Of a DNA stretch of 45,097 nucleotides, positions 9,801 to 20,590 are shown piece after piece. The stretch comes from Bacteroidales bacterium (lineage in GTDB: Bacteria > Bacteroidota > Bacteroidia > Bacteroidales > UBA932). Position 1 is the stretch's first letter; every line of letters starts with the position of its first letter. The stretch covers positions 1 through 45,097 of the forward strand of contig JAFLUX010000013.1 in assembly GCA_022508605.1 (NCBI GenBank), written 5' to 3'. The notes beneath the pieces are model-generated. The model did not search any database, had not been told where the DNA came from, and saw nothing but the letters and a program-made list of their open reading frames with translations. The position numbers and the translations under genes were made by a program.

Positions 9801-9905
9801 GAACGGAAAGTCGTATTCCACGGCGTTCCTGCCCCTGTAAAGCGGCGTCTGGGCAGAACACACGAAGCCGCAAACCAACAGCAGGACAATCATTAACCTT
9901 CTCAT
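6888..9905 (-). CDS. TonB-dependent receptor with extra N-terminal domain
   Basis: 1005 residues, predicted outer-membrane active transporter. Order: signal peptide (1-18); an extra domain (about 20-180) with alternating YRGRNAVEYDFPF, TVCFDGVVYTGVLLNV and YREKVLAYFHQRD motifs; a linker rich in Gly and Pro; a CarboxypepD_reg-like domain (270-345); a plug (about 375-470) with NVRGGSTDQNLILLNG and ARFGGRISSVLDI; then a beta-barrel ending in aromatic Phe (LNLKF). The barrel and plug match the family that pairs with DUF4249 rather than SusC/SusD. The start at 9905 begins the signal peptide; an upstream in-frame start adds 34 unlikely residues. Ligand unknown. Confidence 0.92.
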   Translation of the reverse strand: MRRLMIVLLLVCGFVCSAQTPLYRGRNAVEYDFPFNGSYYWETPVFRSGTVCFDGVVYTGVLLNVNAHTQDLLVKENDFSSPVVAERSLVSWFEIDGVSYVNLNLCGIAEAPEGFARVLADARDTVWMQRVKIFAREPGDHNGVRGIGYDDPGYREKVLAYFHQRDRWYAVRKGKFRQIYPGRGRKAGFTPLAGGAGKAPEQGRPASFVLAPPETDGLRAGLPAGWFSSGEQSGGRNALLAVIEQEKLIANYRNKTYEIGNPGQSAGPYSVSGRVCDVASGEPLSGVLVADDSGRIYDYTDSDGRYRLNLSGGENVLHFTEYSMEDMNIRVIVRGPGLLDIVMREKVTALKSAYVSANGMDSHRRTEMGLEKIDSRTITHMPSAFGEGDVLKAVLTLPGVKSVGEASGGFNVRGGSTDQNLILLNGNTIYNPSHLFGIFSAFNAEVIDDIELYKSSIPARFGGRISSVLDISCREGNSERVKGSLGIGFMTGHLTIDGPIVRNKTNFVLGGRTSYSDWILKRLPRSSGFSGGSASFSDVNLGVTHRFDARNTLQAFAYWSRDGFGFSVDTTFNYSNFDISLKWKHKSGDGGDVEVTAGYDRYSNRMESGETLNPLGAYELSGGVRQAFVRAGASKKRGEHTLTYGGDAVFYTLARGALAPLGESLIVPRALPAESGLEPSIYAGDLWQPSGSPFSLDFGMRYSSFVSMDGPKYYGTPEFRISGKYSPEANLSFKAGFNSMSQYIHLISNTSSISPMDTWKLSDGKIRPQKGFQAAAGAYWTVAGGTVDLSAETYWKQMYNYLDYKSGAVLVMNDDLASDLVTTEGRSYGVELMMRKQTGRLTGWISYTWSRARLRETEDRGVETINGGAWYNAPYDKPHDVKLVGNYKFTHRYSLSVNLDYSTGRPVTIPVGQYMYGNAIRFMYSERNAHRIPDYFRMDLAFNIEPGHYFKAFTHMSATFGCYNVTGRKNPYSVFYTTSGGQMVQGYMVSVFATQIPYVSLNLKF

Positions 9906-9909
9906 ATCG

Positions 9910-9917
9910 CAAAGATA
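9910..9917 (-). promoter_or_regulatory. Candidate promoter of the TonB receptor operon
   Basis: TATCTTTG on the minus strand matches the -7 consensus and lies only 4 nt before the ATG, which would give an almost leaderless mRNA. The -33 region is poor. A weaker TATCTTTT about 11 nt upstream is an alternative that would leave a short leader. Confidence 0.45.
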
Positions 9918-9936
9918 TAAAAAGATATGACATTTA

Positions 9937-9967
9937 TTGGATTTCTGATATTTTTCAGATACTTTTG
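9937..9967 (+). promoter_or_regulatory. pyrH-frr promoter
   Basis: TTG(G) at 9937-9940 and TACTTTTG at 9960-9967, spaced 19-20 nt, match the Bacteroidota promoter. The transcript would have a leader of about 65 nt before pyrH. Confidence 0.6.
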
Positions 9968-10039
9968 TCCTGCCCGTGCTTAAGCCCGGGGACTTTGGAA
10001 CCCGCATTTCAAGTGAACTGCGGACAAAAATCGGAAAAG

Positions 10040-10744
10040 ATGTACAAAAGGGTATTGTTGAAACTCAGCGGCGAAAGCCTCGGCGGACCTTCGGGAACAG
10101 GCCTCGACCCTGAAAGCCTCAACCGCTTCGCGGCAGAAGTCGCGGAGGCGGTCCGGGGAGGACACCAGATTGCAATCGTAAACGGAGGCGGCAACATCTT
10201 CCGCGGCCTGCAGGGCGCGGGAAGCGGATTCGACCGGGTTACAGGCGACCGCATGGGCATGTTCGCAACCGTAATCAATTCGCTCGCGCTTTCCTGTGCG
10301 CTGAGGAGCCTCGGCGTGGAGGCGGAAGTGTTCACAGCCACTCCGATGGAGCCGCACGCCCGCTACTACACCCGCGACAACGCGGTGGCCGTGTTGGAAA
10401 GGGGCGGCGTGGCGCTCATAGCCGGAGGCACCGGGAATCCTTTTTTCACCACGGATTCGGGAGCGGCGCTCAGGGCCCTCGAACTGCGGGCCGACGCACT
10501 GCTGAAGGGCACGCGGGTCGACGGAGTATACACCGCAGACCCGGAGAAGGACCCCAATGCCGTTCGCTACGAAGAACTCAGCTTCTCGCAGGCGCTCGCC
10601 GAACACCTGAAAGTGATGGACCAGACGGCATATTCCCTGTGCGAACAGGGCCCGGTGCCCATAGTCGTATTCGACATCACAGTGAAAGGCAACCTGGCCC
10701 GTCTCCTCGCAGGAGAAAAAATAGGTACGATAGTACACGCATAA
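10040..10744 (+). CDS. pyrH: UMP kinase
   Basis: 234-residue cytosolic enzyme that phosphorylates UMP to UDP with ATP in pyrimidine synthesis. The amino-acid-kinase fold is clear: LKLSGESLGG at the N-terminus binds phosphate, NGGGNIFRG follows, and the TTDSGAALRALELRADALLKGT block plus DGVYTADP binds UMP/ATP. Length is normal for bacterial hexameric PyrH. The ATG at 10040 begins MYKRVLLKLSGE; an upstream in-frame start would add 25 unrelated residues. It is followed after 13 nt by frr, the standard pairing. Confidence 0.97.
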   Translation: MYKRVLLKLSGESLGGPSGTGLDPESLNRFAAEVAEAVRGGHQIAIVNGGGNIFRGLQGAGSGFDRVTGDRMGMFATVINSLALSCALRSLGVEAEVFTATPMEPHARYYTRDNAVAVLERGGVALIAGGTGNPFFTTDSGAALRALELRADALLKGTRVDGVYTADPEKDPNAVRYEELSFSQALAEHLKVMDQTAYSLCEQGPVPIVVFDITVKGNLARLLAGEKIGTIVHA

Positions 10745-10757
10745 TTACACACGCAAT

Positions 10758-11327
10758 ATGTTGACAGAAAGAGCTAAAGAAATCGTGAGCGGCGCGGAGG
10801 CCAAAATGCAGGACGCCCTCAACTTCCTCGGAGAAGACCTCAAAAACTACAGGGTAGGCAAGGCGAATCCAGCCATATTCAACAACCTGATGGTCGATTA
10901 CTACGGGTCTCCGACCCCCGTGCATCAGGTGGCATCCATTTCGGCGCCGGATGCTAAGACACTCACGCTCCAGCCCTGGGAGAAGAGCATGATTCAGAAG
11001 ATAGAGAAGGCCATCATCGACGCCAATCTCGGCTTCACCCCGCAGAACAACGGGGAGATTATCCGCTGCAACGTGCCCACGCTTACGGAAGAGCGCCGCA
11101 GGGAGCTGATAAAGAAGGCCAAGGCTACCGGAGAAAACTCCAAGATAACCATACGCAACGCCAGGAGGGACGCCGTCGACCTGCTCAAGAAAGCCCAGAA
11201 GAACGAGGGCCTTTCGGAGGACGTACAAAAGGAGGCCGAAGACGAAATCCAGAAGCTGACCGACAAGAAAGTCAAGTCGGTGGATGAACTCGTGGCTGCC
11301 AAAGAAAAAGAAATCCTCACCGTTTAG
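10758..11327 (+). CDS. frr: Ribosome recycling factor
   Basis: 189 residues, close to the usual 185. It splits post-termination ribosomes together with EF-G. Diagnostic blocks are LKNYRVGKANPAIFNNLMVDYYG, with the motif near residues 30-50, then PTPVHQVASIS, LTLQPWEKSMIQKIEKAI, and the C-terminal helical arm with RNARRDAVDLLKK and KKVKSVDELVAAKEKEIL. Co-transcribed with pyrH. Its stop codon lies in the loop of the hairpin at 11310-11337. Confidence 0.97.
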   Translation: MLTERAKEIVSGAEAKMQDALNFLGEDLKNYRVGKANPAIFNNLMVDYYGSPTPVHQVASISAPDAKTLTLQPWEKSMIQKIEKAIIDANLGFTPQNNGEIIRCNVPTLTEERRRELIKKAKATGENSKITIRNARRDAVDLLKKAQKNEGLSEDVQKEAEDEIQKLTDKKVKSVDELVAAKEKEILTV

Positions 11328-11337
11328 CGAGGATTTC
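11298..11337 (-). terminator. Terminator between convergent frr and GH2 gene
   Basis: Nine-base-pair inverted repeat GAAATCCTC (11310-11318) / GAGGATTTC (11329-11337) with a 10-nt loop. On the minus strand it is followed by a T-rich tract (CTTTTTCTTT), so it best terminates the GH2 gene. In the plus direction the U-tract is weak. The hairpin uses the last codons and stop of frr. Confidence 0.6.
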
Positions 11338-11342
11338 CATTT

Positions 11343-15476
<4,134 letters not shown>

Positions 15477-15487
<11 letters not shown>

Positions 15488-16508
15488 ACACGTTGTTCGT
15501 TTCGAGACGGACTCCGTCCCAGCCAGCCGCTATGAAATCGAGTATGCCGCGTATTTCATCCGGGTCGTCCGATGTGACAAGACGCATCCGGGTGGACTTG
15601 AAGTCGGGCAGGCCCTTGAAATAGCAGCTGAGGTGGCGGCGCATCTCATAGATGCCGCGGGGCCGCCCCTTGTAGTGGAGAGACAGGTCAAGATGGCGTT
15701 TGGCAAGGGACACGCGCTCAGCGACGGACAAGGGAGGCAGGGTCTCCCCTCTGTCTATGAAACTTCGCATCTCCCGGAAGACCCAGGGATGGCCGAAAGA
15801 CGCCCGCCCCACCATTATGGCATCCACTCCGTAGCGGTCGAATGCCTCGGCGGCACCGGGCCCGTCGGTTATGTCGCCGTTGCCTATTATGGGAATGCGC
15901 ATGCGCGGATTTTCCTTGACCTTTCCGATAAGCGTCCAGTCCGCCTTGCCGCGATACAGCTGGCAACGCGTGCGGCCATGTATGGTCAGAGCCTGTATTC
16001 CCACATCCTGAAGACGTTCGGCAAGTTCCACTATGATTTTGCTGTCCTCGTCCCAGCCGAGGCGGGTTTTGACGGTGACCGGCTTTTTGACGGCCTCCAC
16101 GACGGCTTTCGTTATCGCCACCATCTTGTCCGGCTCGCGCATCATTCCGCTGCCGGCCCCGCGTCCGGCAATCTTGCTCACAGGGCAGCCGAAATTGATG
16201 TCTATGATGTCGGCTCCGTGTCCTCCGGCGATTTCGGCGGCATTGTCCGCCATTTTCGCCGCTTCTACCATGGATTCCGGGATATGTCCGTAGATTTGTA
16301 TCCCCACCGGGGCCTCCTCCGGGATAGTGAGCATCTTGGCTATGGCCTTGTCCGCATCACGTATGAGGCCGTCCGAAGGCACGAATTCCGTATATACCAT
16401 CGCGGCGCCCTGTTCCTTGCACAAAATGCGGAAAGATACGTCGGTGACATCCTCCATAGGGGCCAAGAACAGAGGTTTTTCTCCAAAATCCAAATCTCCT
16501 ATCCTCAT
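15477..16508 (-). CDS. tRNA-dihydrouridine synthase (DusB-like)
   Basis: 343-residue FMN/NADPH enzyme that reduces uridines in tRNA. FMN-site APMEDVTD lies at about residues 16-23. DINFGCPV carries the catalytic Cys108, IHGRTRCQLY and IGNGDI complete the TIM barrel, and the C-terminal helical RNA-binding domain contains the R-R-H-L-S-C-Y-F-K run (MRRHLSCYFKGLP). The ATG at 16508 gives the standard N-terminus; an upstream in-frame start would run into the tRNA gene. It is the first gene of the dus-lpxK-GH2 operon. Which of the dus subfamilies it belongs to is inferred from overall look only. Confidence 0.95.
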
Positions 16509-16514
16509 AGTGTA

Positions 16515-16522
16515 CAAAATTA
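16515..16522 (-). promoter_or_regulatory. Candidate dus promoter (-7 box)
   Basis: TAATTTTG on the minus strand matches TAnnTTTG and ends 6 nt before the dus ATG. The -33 region is weak. The transcript would be nearly leaderless. Confidence 0.45.
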
Positions 16523-16534
16523 AAAAATATTTAC

Positions 16535-16542
16535 GAACTTTG
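16535..16542 (+). promoter_or_regulatory. Weak candidate promoter of tRNA-Ser
   Basis: GAACTTTG matches the -7 consensus except for its first base and lies 11 nt before the mature tRNA. No good -33 box is seen. Confidence 0.3.
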
Positions 16543-16553
16543 CAGCACTGTAT

Positions 16554-16638
16554 GGTGAGTTGTCCGAGTGGTTGAAGGAGCCTGCCTCGAAAACAGGTGT
16601 ACGGCAACGTACCGGGGGTTCGAATCCCTCACTCACCG
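16554..16638 (+). tRNA. tRNA-Ser (anticodon CGA)
   Basis: 85-nt class II tRNA. Acceptor GGTGAGT (16554-16560) pairs with ACTCACC (16631-16637), followed by discriminator G. The D-loop, an anticodon loop CTCGAAA giving CGA (decodes UCG), a long variable arm (GTACGGCAACGTAC) and the TTCGAAT T-loop are all present. The base next to the anticodon loop forms a C-A mismatch (31-39). CCA is not encoded. A strong terminator follows. Confidence 0.95.
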
Positions 16639-16643
16639 CAAAG

Positions 16644-16676
16644 AAGCCCCATCAAACACTCAATGGGGCTTTTTTG
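16644..16676 (+). terminator. Intrinsic terminator after tRNA-Ser
   Basis: Nine-bp stem AAGCCCCAT (16644-16652) / ATGGGGCTT (16663-16671) with a 10-nt loop and a T-run to 16676. Confidence 0.85.
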
Positions 16677-16691
16677 TTAAATCGAGACCAC

Positions 16692-17393
16692 ATGAATATA
16701 TTGAAATGCTTGGCCGTGCTGGTTTTAACCTTGTCATGCCAAAGAACTGAATCGAATATGAGCACCCTGAAAGAAAAACTGCTGAGCCTGTTCCGTAAAG
16801 AGGCCGTCAGCGAGAAGGCAAACGATTCGGCCTTCGTCACTTTGTATATCAACGCTCCCCTCCAGCCGGTAGACCGTTTCGAATTGGAGGATGCCTTTAC
16901 CGAACTGATAGAGAACTCCGATATAGGTTTCATCGACGGCGGGGGCACGTATATGGAGGAATCCGGCGGCATCAGCGCATGCGACATCAATTTCGTCTTG
17001 AATGACATAAGCGAAGAGAGCCTCGCCAAACTGGAGTCGATGGTCAGGGAAGTGGGCGTCCCCAAAGGCTCTTCGCTGCAATGGGATGACGACAAAGACG
17101 AAAAACATAAGCGTCCCGTGGGCCACCTGGAGGGCATGGCGGTTCATATAAACGGCACCGAACTGCCCAAGGAGGTTTATGAAAGCTGCGACATCAACTA
17201 CGTCATCGAACAGATGAACTCCCTGCTGGAAGGGAAAGGACGCATGTACGGCACGTGGGAAGGCCCGGAGAACACCTCCCTGTATTTCTATGGAGAGAGC
17301 TATGATGCAATGGCGGCAGCCATACAGGGTTTCATTTCCGAATATCCGTTGTGCCAAAAATGCGTGGTGGAGAAGATGCGCGATGAAGAATAA
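16692..17393 (+). CDS. Unknown putative lipoprotein with two similar halves
   Basis: 233 residues from the ATG at 16692, which gives a lipoprotein-like N-terminus (MNILKCLAVLVLTLSC). If translation instead starts at 16758 (MSTLKEKLL) the product is a 211-residue soluble protein. The lipobox is imperfect (Thr at -3), so location is uncertain. The body seems to repeat an alpha/beta unit: the first half has LYINAPLQP...CDINFVLND, the second AVHINGTELP...CDINYVIEQ, each beginning with a strand and containing CDIN[FY]V. I do not recognise the family. It starts 16 nt after the tRNA terminator and overlaps gph by 11 nt. No promoter is obvious. Confidence 0.8.
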   Translation: MNILKCLAVLVLTLSCQRTESNMSTLKEKLLSLFRKEAVSEKANDSAFVTLYINAPLQPVDRFELEDAFTELIENSDIGFIDGGGTYMEESGGISACDINFVLNDISEESLAKLESMVREVGVPKGSSLQWDDDKDEKHKRPVGHLEGMAVHINGTELPKEVYESCDINYVIEQMNSLLEGKGRMYGTWEGPENTSLYFYGESYDAMAAAIQGFISEYPLCQKCVVEKMRDEE

Positions 17394-18060
17394 AACAGTA
17401 ATATTCGACCTGGACGGGACGCTGGTAGATACGATTGCAGACCTGGGGACGGCGGTGAATTTCGCATTGGCGTCCAAGGGGCTGCCGGGACATGAGCCCG
17501 ATGAATATCGCGGAATGGTAGGACACGGGGTGCGCAATCTCATCCAGCTTTCCCTGCCCGAAAACCTGCGGGACGACAATTCCACGGTGGAACAGCTGCT
17601 GGGGATTTTCCTCGACTACTACACAGAACACATAGACGTGCATTCGCGTGCCTACCCGGGCATCCCGCAGCTGCTGACGGACCTGCATGAGGCCGGCGTA
17701 AAAATCGCCATCGCATCCAACAAGTTCCAGAAAGGGGCCGAGAAACTCGTCCGCAGCCTGTTCCCGCAGATTCCTTTCGCGGCAGTGTGCGGAGCGCAGA
17801 GCGGCATGCCGCTCAAACCGGACCCCGCCGTCGTATCAGGCATACTCGAAAAAAGCGGCGGCTGCGCAGAGGACGCCGTGCTGGTGGGAGACTCCGGAAC
17901 CGACATAGCCACCGCCGCTGCGGCCGGCATCCGGAGCATAGCCGTAAGCTGGGGTTTCAGGCCCAAAGAGTCCCTGAAAGATGCAGGCTGCATAGTGGAC
18001 AGCGCCGATGAACTCCGCGCCCTGCTCCTGCCCTCCGACGCTTCCGCGGCTGTGAACTGA
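17383..18060 (+). CDS. gph: HAD phosphatase, phosphoglycolate phosphatase-like
   Basis: 225-residue cytosolic HAD hydrolase. Motif I is VIFDLDGTLVDT with nucleophile Asp9 and Asp11. An alpha-helical C1 cap follows. Motif II is ASNK, motif III is LKPDP, and motif IV is VGDSGTDI. This arrangement is that of the Gph/PGP group (removes phosphate from 2-phosphoglycolate), but close relatives act on other small phosphates. The start overlaps the preceding gene by 11 nt. It is followed by a terminator. Confidence 0.9.
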   Translation: MKNKTVIFDLDGTLVDTIADLGTAVNFALASKGLPGHEPDEYRGMVGHGVRNLIQLSLPENLRDDNSTVEQLLGIFLDYYTEHIDVHSRAYPGIPQLLTDLHEAGVKIAIASNKFQKGAEKLVRSLFPQIPFAAVCGAQSGMPLKPDPAVVSGILEKSGGCAEDAVLVGDSGTDIATAAAAGIRSIAVSWGFRPKESLKDAGCIVDSADELRALLLPSDASAAVN

Positions 18061-18102
18061 TTTTCCTTTTCCGGGTCCCGCCCCGTGCGGCCGGACCGAT
18101 GC

Positions 18103-18137
18103 TGAGACCCACTGAATGGCGGGTCTCATAATTTTTT
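18103..18137 (+). terminator. Intrinsic terminator after gph
   Basis: Eight-bp stem TGAGACCC (18103-18110) / GGGTCTCA (18121-18128), 10-nt loop, then a six-T run at 18132-18137. Confidence 0.8.
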
Positions 18138-18200
18138 CGGTTGTTTGTCACAAATTTGTTCGGTCATTTGTCACGAATTTGTTCGGTCATTTGTCACGGA
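18136..18200. repeat. Tandem 23-bp direct repeat, 2.8 copies
   Basis: Two complete units (18136-18158 and 18159-18181) and a third that matches for about 18 nt (18182-18200). The core of each is TTCGGT..TTTGTCAC, followed in the complete units by RAATTTG. Units 1 and 2 differ at three positions. They lie between the gph terminator and the promoter of the DUF486 gene. The array is too short for CRISPR; operator sites are one possibility. Confidence 0.85.
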
Positions 18201-18240
18201 TATTTTAGTATTATGCGATGCAAGGTATTATATTTTTATA

Positions 18241-18248
18241 TACCTTTG
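18241..18248 (+). promoter_or_regulatory. Promoter -7 box of the DUF486 gene
   Basis: TACCTTTG matches the consensus exactly and is 24 nt before the ATG at 18273. The -33 region has no TTTG, so an activator may be needed; the tandem 23-bp repeats end about 40 nt upstream. Confidence 0.55.
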
Positions 18249-18272
18249 CGCGCTTTTTACAAACACTGCGAT

Positions 18273-18641
18273 ATGCAAGGATTCTGGACCGTAGTGATGC
18301 TCGTCTGCTCGAACATCTTCATGACCTTCGCCTGGTACGGACACCTCAAGCTCCAGGAAATGAAAATTTCCACCGGGTGGCCGCTGATTCTCATCATACT
18401 GTTCTCCTGGGGAATAGCATTCTTTGAATACTGCCTCACGGTTCCCGCAAACCGCATAGGGTTCGATGGCAACGGAGGGCCCTACGGCCTGATGCAGCTG
18501 AAGGTGATACAGGAGGTCATCTCGCTCACAGTCTTTACCATCATCGTCCATTTCCTGTTCCAGGGACAGACACTGCAATGGAACCACCTTGCGGCATTCG
18601 CCTGCCTGGTGCTCGCGGTGTTCTTTGTGTTCCTGAAATAA
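18273..18641 (+). CDS. DMT-family membrane protein, DUF486
   Basis: 122 residues with four predicted membrane helices, which is the size and pattern of the DUF486 branch of the drug/metabolite transporter superfamily. FAWYGHLK, GIAFFEYCLTVPANRIG and LKVIQEVISLTVF are recognisable. Such four-helix proteins usually work as dimers, and no substrate is established for DUF486. The start at 18273 gives the family N-terminus; the frame is open 44 codons further upstream through the repeats, which is not credible as protein. Monocistronic. Confidence 0.88.
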   Translation: MQGFWTVVMLVCSNIFMTFAWYGHLKLQEMKISTGWPLILIILFSWGIAFFEYCLTVPANRIGFDGNGGPYGLMQLKVIQEVISLTVFTIIVHFLFQGQTLQWNHLAAFACLVLAVFFVFLK

Positions 18642-18658
18642 GGCCGCTGAAAGTCGGC

Positions 18659-18692
18659 AAAAAACGGAAAAGCCCGGCAACTCGTGCCGGGC
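18659..18692 (-). terminator. Terminator of aqpZ
   Basis: GCCCGGCA (18672-18679) pairs with TGCCGGGC (18685-18692) around a 5-nt loop. On the minus strand the hairpin is followed by TTTTCCGTTTTTTG. It may also stop plus-strand transcription from the DUF486 gene, though less efficiently. Confidence 0.7.
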
Positions 18693-18728
18693 CTTGAAAG
18701 CCTTTCAGACTATAGTATAAGCAGTTGC

Positions 18729-19397
18729 TTACTCTTTGCCGAGGCACTTCCACACGCAGGCGGAAAGAGCGGCTCCGATGCAGGGTCCGACAAAGAACAC
18801 CCACACATTCGCAAGCGCTGCACCTCCGGCGAAGATTGCGGGACCGAGGGAGCGGGCGGGGTTGACGGACGTACCGGTCAGGTTGATGCAAACAAGGTGT
18901 ACCAGAATCAGCGTGAGACCTATGGCAAGGCCCGCAAGATTGCCTGCGCCCTTCTTGCTGTCCGTGCTGCCGAGCACGACGAGCACGAAGATGAAAGTGG
19001 CTATGGCCTCGACGAGCAAGGCTCCGCATATTCCTCCGGCGTTGTCTACACCATTGGTGCCGAGTCCTCCGGTCAAATCGGGAGCGGCGACCACACCGGC
19101 AAGGAGCATCAGGACGGCGCCGGCAATGATGCCGCCGATAATCTGTCCGCACCAGTATCCGCAGGCATCCTTCCAGCTCATGCGGCCGGACAGGGCGACG
19201 GCAAGCGTGATTGCGGGGTTGATGTGACATCCTGAGATGTTTCCGATTGTGTAGGCCATGGCGACTACGGTAAGCCCGAAGGCGATGGCGGTGCCCACTA
19301 CTCCGGCGGGCGTATTGCAGCCGAGAAACATAGCGGTTCCGCAGCCAAGGAGCGTCAGAACGAACGTTCCGATGCATTCAGCAATGTACTTTCTCAT
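18729..19397 (-). CDS. aqpZ: Aquaporin Z-type water channel
   Basis: 222-residue MIP-family protein with six helices. Both NPA boxes are present: INPA (59-62) and VNPA (178-181). The selectivity filter reads Phe40, His167, Thr176, Arg182, the AqpZ water-specific set rather than that of glycerol facilitators. The ATG at 19397 is preferred to a TTG two codons earlier. It has its own promoter and terminator, so it is probably monocistronic. Confidence 0.95.
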   Translation of the reverse strand: MRKYIAECIGTFVLTLLGCGTAMFLGCNTPAGVVGTAIAFGLTVVAMAYTIGNISGCHINPAITLAVALSGRMSWKDACGYWCGQIIGGIIAGAVLMLLAGVVAAPDLTGGLGTNGVDNAGGICGALLVEAIATFIFVLVVLGSTDSKKGAGNLAGLAIGLTLILVHLVCINLTGTSVNPARSLGPAIFAGGAALANVWVFFVGPCIGAALSACVWKCLGKE

Positions 19398-19429
19398 TTT
19401 CAATTGGTTTTAGAGATTAGTTTCACGCC

Positions 19430-19460
19430 GAAAAATACGGAATCCGGCGAATAAATCAAA
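19430..19460 (-). promoter_or_regulatory. aqpZ promoter
   Basis: TTTG at 19460-19457, 19-nt spacer, TATTTTTC at 19437-19430 on the minus strand, one base off the -7 consensus. Confidence 0.5.
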
Positions 19461-19462
19461 AT

Positions 19463-20500
19463 TTATGGTTTAAGATGTTCATCCAGGTACGCCATTATGC
19501 GTTCCTGCTGCCCGAGGCCGCAATGATGCGGGCCGTCGAACCATTCAGTGAGCAGCATGCCGTCCGCCCCTTTTTCGGAATATATCTGCCGCATACGCCC
19601 GTATGCCTCTTCCACCGCATATTCCGGGAACAGCTTGTCCTGTCGTCCGCTCAGGAAGAGGAAGGGTTTCGGAGCGAGTGCAAGGGCTATGTCAGGGAAA
19701 TCATACCGCTCCCGCAGCTGCGGAATCATCATGCTGTAGTCGGATGCCGTGGGAGGGTCGGCCTGCGTCTGCTTCAGTGTCATCCAGCACAGCGCGACGC
19801 CGGTTTTCACTTCAGGGCAAAAGGCGGTGAGGAGCCACGCCCTGTGCGCCCCCATGGACCAGCCGAAGCAGCCTATGCGCTCCGGATCCACGCAGGGCAG
19901 GCGTCCCAGCACCGCCGCGGCCCCGGCATCCTCCCGCAAGGTCTTGCAGGCCCAGACCACGCCATTGCGTTCCAGGGAGTCGTACACGGCCCGCTGGCCC
20001 TCATACACCTCTTTCTTTAGCGCCTTCAAGTCGCCGTCTTCTCCCCCGAAACGGACGCGGGACCACTTTCGGGCCGCCTCCGTGCTTCTCGAACCCCAGT
20101 ACAGAGCATCCGGCACTATGACCACATACCCGGCGGCAGCCAGCCTGTCGGCGAACCACACCCCGTCGAAGCCGCCGTCCACCCATTCCTGAGAAGATTT
20201 TTTGATGTATTCCGGGGCCGATGCCATGGGGCGGACCAATTTTTCCTTGCCTATGTCGAAGCGGGCGCCGTGGTCGTGGAGCAGCACCAGCCCGGGGTGG
20301 CGTCTGCGGCGGCCCGCCCCGTCAGGGACCAACAGGTACGCCTCGACCCTGCCTCCGTCAGGAGCGCTATATGCAATGCGACGGCACTGATATCCGGCCC
20401 GTTGTTCGCTTTCCAGAACTTGGACGGGCAAATGCCCGCAGCCGCTGAAGAACAGCGGGAACGCGAGCGCGGCGATAATCAATCTTGCTTTTTTGCTCAT
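19463..20500 (-). CDS. Alpha/beta-hydrolase lipoprotein (esterase or dienelactone-hydrolase-like)
   Basis: 345 residues. The signal ends in lipobox FFSGC with lipidated Cys21, so it is membrane-anchored on the periplasmic or outer side. The hydrolase triad is visible: Ser215 in GWSMGAH, Asp288 in SGRQDKLFP, His325/326 in GPHHCG. The HDHGARFDIGKEK segment at about 75-87 resembles the oxyanion region of the secreted acetyl-esterase/dienelactone-hydrolase group found in polysaccharide-using Bacteroidota. The substrate is unknown. It is transcribed away from the 20591 operon from overlapping divergent promoters. Confidence 0.88.
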   Translation of the reverse strand: MSKKARLIIAALAFPLFFSGCGHLPVQVLESEQRAGYQCRRIAYSAPDGGRVEAYLLVPDGAGRRRRHPGLVLLHDHGARFDIGKEKLVRPMASAPEYIKKSSQEWVDGGFDGVWFADRLAAAGYVVIVPDALYWGSRSTEAARKWSRVRFGGEDGDLKALKKEVYEGQRAVYDSLERNGVVWACKTLREDAGAAAVLGRLPCVDPERIGCFGWSMGAHRAWLLTAFCPEVKTGVALCWMTLKQTQADPPTASDYSMMIPQLRERYDFPDIALALAPKPFLFLSGRQDKLFPEYAVEEAYGRMRQIYSEKGADGMLLTEWFDGPHHCGLGQQERIMAYLDEHLKP

Positions 20501-20506
20501 ATTCAG

Positions 20507-20538
20507 TAAATATAGCCTCCTTCACACAAATTTGCAAA
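20507..20538 (-). promoter_or_regulatory. Promoter of the hydrolase lipoprotein gene
   Basis: TTTG at 20538-20535, 20-nt spacer, TATATTTA at 20514-20507, one base off consensus. Its -33 box is one half of the palindrome TTTGCAAA at 20531-20538. Confidence 0.55.
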
Positions 20539-20564
20539 CCCCGTCAAAAAAAGTGCTATATTTG
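20531..20564 (+). promoter_or_regulatory. Promoter of the 20591-27612 operon
   Basis: TTTG at 20531-20534 and a perfect TATATTTG at 20557-20564, spaced 22 nt (slightly long). The -33 box shares the palindrome TTTGCAAA with the opposite promoter. Confidence 0.65.
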
Positions 20565-20590
20565 CAGACTGTTTTTCAGATAAAAATAAT

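Noticed and set aside
16560..16691. N-terminal extension of the 16692 gene through the tRNA
   Set aside because: The frame is open across the tRNA-Ser and its terminator, which cannot be coding; the signal-like start at 16692 fits better.
18136..18204. CRISPR array
   Set aside because: Units abut without spacers, there are fewer than three full copies, and no cas gene is present.
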